Positions 58,901-64,000 of a DNA stretch of 64,000 bases are shown here, in pieces. A model generated the notes under the pieces. The model was not told the origin of the DNA and searched no databases. It was given only the letters and a program-made list of their open reading frames with translations. Position 1 is the stretch's first letter; every line of letters begins with the position of its first letter. This stretch comes from Herbiconiux flava (GTDB lineage: Bacteria; Actinomycetota; Actinomycetes; Actinomycetales; Microbacteriaceae): NCBI RefSeq assembly GCF_013409865.1, contig NZ_JACCBM010000001.1, forward strand, positions 1,488,001-1,552,000, in the 5' to 3' direction. The position numbers were made by a program, and so were the translations under genes.

Positions 58901-59870
58901 TGAAGGACAGCTCCTTCTTGTTTCCGAAGATACCTTGCGGTCTGAAGATGACGAGCAGCATCAGGGCGACACCCACGAGGATGAATCGCACCTGGCCCGC
59001 CTGGGTGGTCGAGAGGAAGCCGATGGCCCCCGACTCGATCGCGCCGTACAGGATGCCCTGAGTCAGCGACAGCACGACCCAGAAGATCATCGAGCCGATG
59101 ATCGGGCCGAAGATGGTGGCCGCACCACCGAGGAGCATGATCGTCCAGATGAAGAACGTCAGGCCCGTGGTGTAGTTCGCGGGCTGCACGGCGCGAGGCA
59201 GGATGAAGATGATTCCCGCGACCGAGCCGAGCACGCCACCGAGCACTAGCGACTGCATCTTGTAGGAGTAGACGTTCTTGCCGAGGCTGCGCACCGCATC
59301 CTCGTCCTCACGGATGCCCTTGACGACGCGGCCCCAGGGGCTGCGCATGAGCAGGAAGACGAGCACGCTGGCGAGGATGACGATCACCCAGCCGACGATG
59401 CGCACCCACCAGTCGTAGGCCGAGTAGGTGAACGGCCCGAACCCGTAGGTGCCCTGCGGGATCGGGTTGATCGCCGCGAAGGTGCCCTTGAAGCCCGAGA
59501 GTCCGTTCGCCGCACCAGTGAAGTCGGTCAGGCCCGTGGTCGTGACCACGTATCTCACGACTTCTGCGGCCGCGATCGTGACGATCGCCAGGTAGTCGGC
59601 CCTCAGTCTCAGCGTCGGTATGCCCAGGATGAACGCGAAGATCACCGAGCAGAGGATCGCGCAGATCACCGCCACCACGAGCGGGGCGCCCGCGAGGGTC
59701 GGGATCGCGAAGCCGTAGGCCCCGATCAGGAGGAACGCCGCCTGACCGAAGTTCAGGAGGCCCGTGTAGCCGAAGTGGATGCCCAGGCCGATGGCCGCCA
59801 GCGCGTAGGCGGCGGTCGTCGGGCTGATCAGCTCGCCGACGGCGTTGCCGAAGATGTTTCCCCAGTCCAT
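58893..59870 (-). CDS. livM: Branched-chain amino-acid ABC transporter permease LivM
   Basis: A 325-residue membrane protein with about nine hydrophobic segments. It has GYTGLLNFGQAAFLLIGAYG, SPWGRVVKGIREDEDAVRSLG (the coupling helix that contacts the ATPases) and FGPIIGSMIFW. ATG 59870 follows GGAAGGAGAGACTC. The longer open frame upstream runs into livH in another frame and is not real. Second gene of the cassette, 14 bases after livH. Confidence 0.95.
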   Translation of the reverse strand: MDWGNIFGNAVGELISPTTAAYALAAIGLGIHFGYTGLLNFGQAAFLLIGAYGFAIPTLAGAPLVVAVICAILCSVIFAFILGIPTLRLRADYLAIVTIAAAEVVRYVVTTTGLTDFTGAANGLSGFKGTFAAINPIPQGTYGFGPFTYSAYDWWVRIVGWVIVILASVLVFLLMRSPWGRVVKGIREDEDAVRSLGKNVYSYKMQSLVLGGVLGSVAGIIFILPRAVQPANYTTGLTFFIWTIMLLGGAATIFGPIIGSMIFWVVLSLTQGILYGAIESGAIGFLSTTQAGQVRFILVGVALMLLVIFRPQGIFGNKKELSFSV

Positions 59871-59884
59871 GAGTCTCTCCTTCC

Positions 59885-61225
59885 TTAACCGATTCGTTCT
59901 TTGCGTCCGAGGATGCCCTGTGGTCGCACGAGCAGCACGACGATGAGCACCACCAGGGCGGCGGCGTACTTGAGGTCCGGCGGGATGAACAGCGTCGACA
60001 GCTCGACGAACAGCCCGACGACGATGGAGCCGACGAGGGCGCCGTAGGCGGAGCCGAGCCCGCCGAGGGTGACCGCGGCGAACATCAGCAGCAGCACCTG
60101 GAAGCCCATGTCCCACGAGACCTGGCGGTAGAGGGCCAGCATCACGCCGGCGAGGGCCGCGAGGGCTCCGGCGATCACCCAGACGATGCGGATGATGCGG
60201 TCGACGTCGATCCCGGATGCGGCGGCCAGCGACGGGTTGTCCGAGACGGCCCGGGTCGCCTTGCCGATACGGGTGCGGGTGAGGAAGAGGCCGACGAGCA
60301 GCAGCACCACGACCGAGATCACCATGCTGAGCAGCGAGCCGGTGGTGATGCGCACCGGGCCGAGCACCACCGCATCCGACAGCCCGACGCTCATGGTCTT
60401 CGTGTCGCCGCCGATGTTCATGAGGTAGAGGTAGCGCAGGGCGATGGCGAGACCGATCGAGACGATCATCGCCTGGACGAGCTTCACGCCCTTCCGCCGG
60501 AGTGGCCGCCAGAGCAGCCAGTCGTTGAGGTAGCCGAAGACACCGCCGAGCACCAGCGCGATGACCATCGCGACGAAGATGTTGAGGCCGAGCAGCACCG
60601 CGAAGATCCAGGCGACGATGGCCCCGAAGGTCACCATCTCGCCGTGCGCGAAGTTGTTCAGGCCGGTGGTGCCGAAGATCAGCGTGATGCCGATGGCCGC
60701 GAGGGCGATCAGCAGGCCGAAGTTCAGGCCGGCCGCGAGACGCTGCAGGAACTGCTCGAAGAAGCCCGTCGTCTGCCGGGTGTCCGCGCCCAGCGGGAAC
60801 GAGCGGGTGAGCGTGTTCGTCAGCCACTCGTCGGCGGCGACGGTGGACGTCGCCTTGTCGGGGTCGCGCAGCTCGACGCCGTCGGGCAGCGTGTCGGGGT
60901 CGAGCGTGACGGTGTACTCGCCCTTCTCCGGCACGACGACGGCCCAGCGGCCCGTGTCGTCGGTGGTGGCGGTCTCCTCGAAACCGGCCGCTCCCGCGAC
61001 GGTGATCTCGGCCCCCTCGACGAGGGTGTCGCCGTCACGCAGCACACCGTTGATGGTGAGCGTGTTCGTGAAGTCGCTCGTGGGGGTCGGGGTCGGAGCG
61101 GGGGTCTCGGTCGCCGACGCCGACAGGGCTCCCGAGCCCAGCACGATGCCGAGACAGAGGGAGACCACCGCCAACAGCATCGTGACGAGACGTACCCCGT
61201 GTCCGGTACGGATTCCTGCGATCAA
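59885..61225 (-). CDS. livH: Permease LivH with an N-terminal extracellular domain
   Basis: A 446-residue fusion. Residues 1-~38 are a signal sequence (LVTMLLAVVSLCLGIVLGSG ... ASAT), then a Pro/Thr linker, then about 100 residues that look like a carboxypeptidase-regulatory/Ig-like beta fold (TLVEGAEITVAGAAGFEETA, TTDDTGRWAVVVPEKGEYTV). From about residue 160 the sequence is a normal LivH (TLIFGTTGLNNFAHGEMVTF, SDNPSLAAASGIDVDRI, GGLGSAYGALVGSIVVGLF). Typical LivH has about 290-300 residues. TTG 61225 has a strong AGGAGGTG upstream, so the extension is translated. First gene of livHMGF. Confidence 0.93.
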   Translation of the reverse strand: MIAGIRTGHGVRLVTMLLAVVSLCLGIVLGSGALSASATETPAPTPTPTSDFTNTLTINGVLRDGDTLVEGAEITVAGAAGFEETATTDDTGRWAVVVPEKGEYTVTLDPDTLPDGVELRDPDKATSTVAADEWLTNTLTRSFPLGADTRQTTGFFEQFLQRLAAGLNFGLLIALAAIGITLIFGTTGLNNFAHGEMVTFGAIVAWIFAVLLGLNIFVAMVIALVLGGVFGYLNDWLLWRPLRRKGVKLVQAMIVSIGLAIALRYLYLMNIGGDTKTMSVGLSDAVVLGPVRITTGSLLSMVISVVVLLLVGLFLTRTRIGKATRAVSDNPSLAAASGIDVDRIIRIVWVIAGALAALAGVMLALYRQVSWDMGFQVLLLMFAAVTLGGLGSAYGALVGSIVVGLFVELSTLFIPPDLKYAAALVVLIVVLLVRPQGILGRKERIG

Positions 61226-61300
61226 GACAGCACCTCCTGAGGGAGAACCCCATGTGCAGTGGTGGATTCTCCGCGCCTATGGTCGTAGCGACTCTGCTAG

Positions 61301-62929
<1,629 letters not shown>

Positions 62930-62983
62930 CCCTCCCGACGCCTCTCCGGCGCCGCCTCACCGGTGGTGTCGGAGGGGTATCGA

Positions 62984-62989
62984 TAGGAT
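62984..62989 (+). promoter_or_regulatory. -10-like hexamer before guaB3
   Basis: TAGGAT lies 8 bases before ATG 62998 (5 before GTG 62995), consistent with a leaderless or nearly leaderless start. Confidence 0.4.
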
Positions 62990-62997
62990 GGGGTGTG

Positions 62998-64000
62998 ATG
63001 GAAATTGAGATTGGGCGCGCCAAGCGCGGGCGCCGCGTGTACTCGTTCGACGACATCGCGGTGGTGCCGTCGCGGCGCACGCGCGATCCCGAGGACGTGT
63101 CGACGACGTGGTCGATCGACGCGTACCACTTCGACATCCCGGTGCTCGCCGCACCGATGGACTCGGTGGTCTCGCCCCAGACCGCCATCATGATCGGTCA
63201 GCTCGGCGGCGTCGGCGTGCTCGACCTCGAGGGCGTCTGGACGCGGTACGAGAACCCCGAGCCGCTGCTCGAGGAGATCCGCAACCTGCCCGAGGGCGGG
63301 TCCACCGAGCGCATGCAGGAGATCTACGCCGAGCCGATCAAGCCCGAGCTCGTCACCGCACGACTGGCGGAGATCCGCGCATCCGGAGTCACCGTCGCCG
63401 GCGCCCTGTCGCCGCAGCGCACCCAGGAGCTGTACGAGACGGTGGTCGCCGCCGGTGTCGACCTGTTCGTCATCCGTGGCACGACCGTCTCCGCCGAGCA
63501 CGTCTCGAAGAACTCCGAGCCGCTGAACCTGAAGAAGTTCATCTACGAGCTCGACGTGCCCGTGATCGTGGGCGGCGCCGCCACCTACACCGCGGCGCTC
63601 CACCTCATGCGCACCGGTGCGGCCGGCGTGCTCGTCGGCTTCGGCGGCGGCGCGGCCTCCACCACCCGTGCGACGCTCGGCATCCACGCCCCGATGGCCA
63701 CGGCCGTCGCCGACGTGGCCGGCGCCCGCCGCGACTACATGGACGAGTCGGGCGGCCGCTACGTGCACGTCATCGCCGACGGCGGCCTCGGCACGAGCGG
63801 CGACATCGTCAAGGCCATCTCGGTCGGCGCCGACGCCGTCATGCTGGGCAGTGCGCTCGCCCGCGCATCCGACGCCCCCGGAGCCGGCTGGCACTGGGGA
63901 GCCGAGGCGCACCACGCGCAGCTGCCCCGCGGCCAGCGCGTGCACGTGGGGCAGGTCGCCCCGCTCGAGCAGATCCTGTACGGCCCGTCGCCGGTCTCCG
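62998..64000 (+). CDS. guaB3: GuaB3-family IMP dehydrogenase-related protein (3' truncated by window)
   Basis: At least 334 residues, running off the window. It begins MEIEIGRAKRGRRVYSFDDI and has the TIM-barrel of the IMPDH/GMP reductase family (VLAAPMDSVVSPQTA, HVIADGGLGTSGDIVKAISV), but no CBS domains. Where IMPDH has GSICTTR this protein has GAASTTR, so Ser221 replaces the catalytic Cys. GuaB3 proteins accompany guaB in actinobacteria and their activity is not settled here. Either ATG 62998 or GTG 62995 can be the start. Confidence 0.93.
   Translation, partial: MEIEIGRAKRGRRVYSFDDIAVVPSRRTRDPEDVSTTWSIDAYHFDIPVLAAPMDSVVSPQTAIMIGQLGGVGVLDLEGVWTRYENPEPLLEEIRNLPEGGSTERMQEIYAEPIKPELVTARLAEIRASGVTVAGALSPQRTQELYETVVAAGVDLFVIRGTTVSAEHVSKNSEPLNLKKFIYELDVPVIVGGAATYTAALHLMRTGAAGVLVGFGGGAASTTRATLGIHAPMATAVADVAGARRDYMDESGGRYVHVIADGGLGTSGDIVKAISVGADAVMLGSALARASDAPGAGWHWGAEAHHAQLPRGQRVHVGQVAPLEQILYGPSPVS

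Noticed and set aside
62942..62976. Imperfect hairpin between guaB and guaB3
   Set aside because: Short mismatched arms without a T run; too weak to call a terminator.

Overview
The window is high-GC DNA with strongly GC-biased third codon positions, many GTG/TTG starts and actinobacterial housekeeping order (rpoB-rpoC, rpsL-rpsG-fusA-tuf, S10-spc-alpha ribosomal clusters, rplM-rpsI-glmM, tsa cluster, groES with CIRCE, guaB-guaB3). Protein style (Ala/Glu tails on ribosomal proteins, DUF4190-type membrane proteins, CWB2 surface protein, THUMP-like methyltransferase, actinobacterial GuaB3) points to a Microbacteriaceae-like actinobacterium. I cannot name the genus from the sequence alone. It is almost entirely core chromosome: I see no insertion sequence, prophage, CRISPR array, tRNA or rRNA.

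Layout. 1-5025: end of rpoB, rpoC and its terminator. 5078-7406: a flavin oxidoreductase and a Pro/Ala-rich membrane protein. 7455-12067: str operon with a consensus promoter and long leader. 12106-14265: small antitoxin-like protein, topoisomerase IB, fructosamine-kinase-like protein. 14286-27213: S10-spc operons through secY, adk and map. 27250-36158: a block that separates map from infA, made of a CWB2-repeat surface protein, an MtlR-type PTS regulator and a mannitol PTS operon that also carries ptsH and ptsI. 36167-41465: infA, rpmJ, rpsM, rpsK, rpoA, rplQ, truA, rplM, rpsI. 41492-51229: amino-sugar and cell-wall precursor genes (glmM, glmS, two tandem alanine racemase genes), coaA, acpS and the t6A/acetyltransferase genes tsaE-tsaB-rimI-tsaD. 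51323-53947: two DUF4190-like membrane proteins, a methyltransferase, and groES under two CIRCE operators. 54056-61225: rarD-like transporter and a complete branched-chain amino-acid ABC importer (substrate-binding protein on +, livHMGF on -). 61427-end: guaB and a truncated guaB3.

How it works together. Most of the window is growth machinery: transcription, translation, protein export and maturation, and wall precursor supply. The mannitol block gives a complete uptake path: PEP to EI (ptsI) to HPr (ptsH) to EIIA (mtlF) to EIICB (mtlA), then mannitol-1-phosphate to fructose-6-phosphate by MtlD, with MtlR sensing PTS phosphorylation state.

Two regulatory styles can be read in the DNA. Ribosomal operons have -35/-10 promoters with 17-bp spacing and leaders of about 75-230 nt. 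Most stand-alone or first genes instead show a TANNNT hexamer 6-7 bases before the start codon and no Shine-Dalgarno, the signature of leaderless mRNAs. I found no convincing brand-new multi-gene system. The best leads are the leaderless set, the shared initial-transcribed element at infA and rplM, the inverted repeats near secY, livJ and the kinase gene, the LivH fusion and the tandem alr pair.
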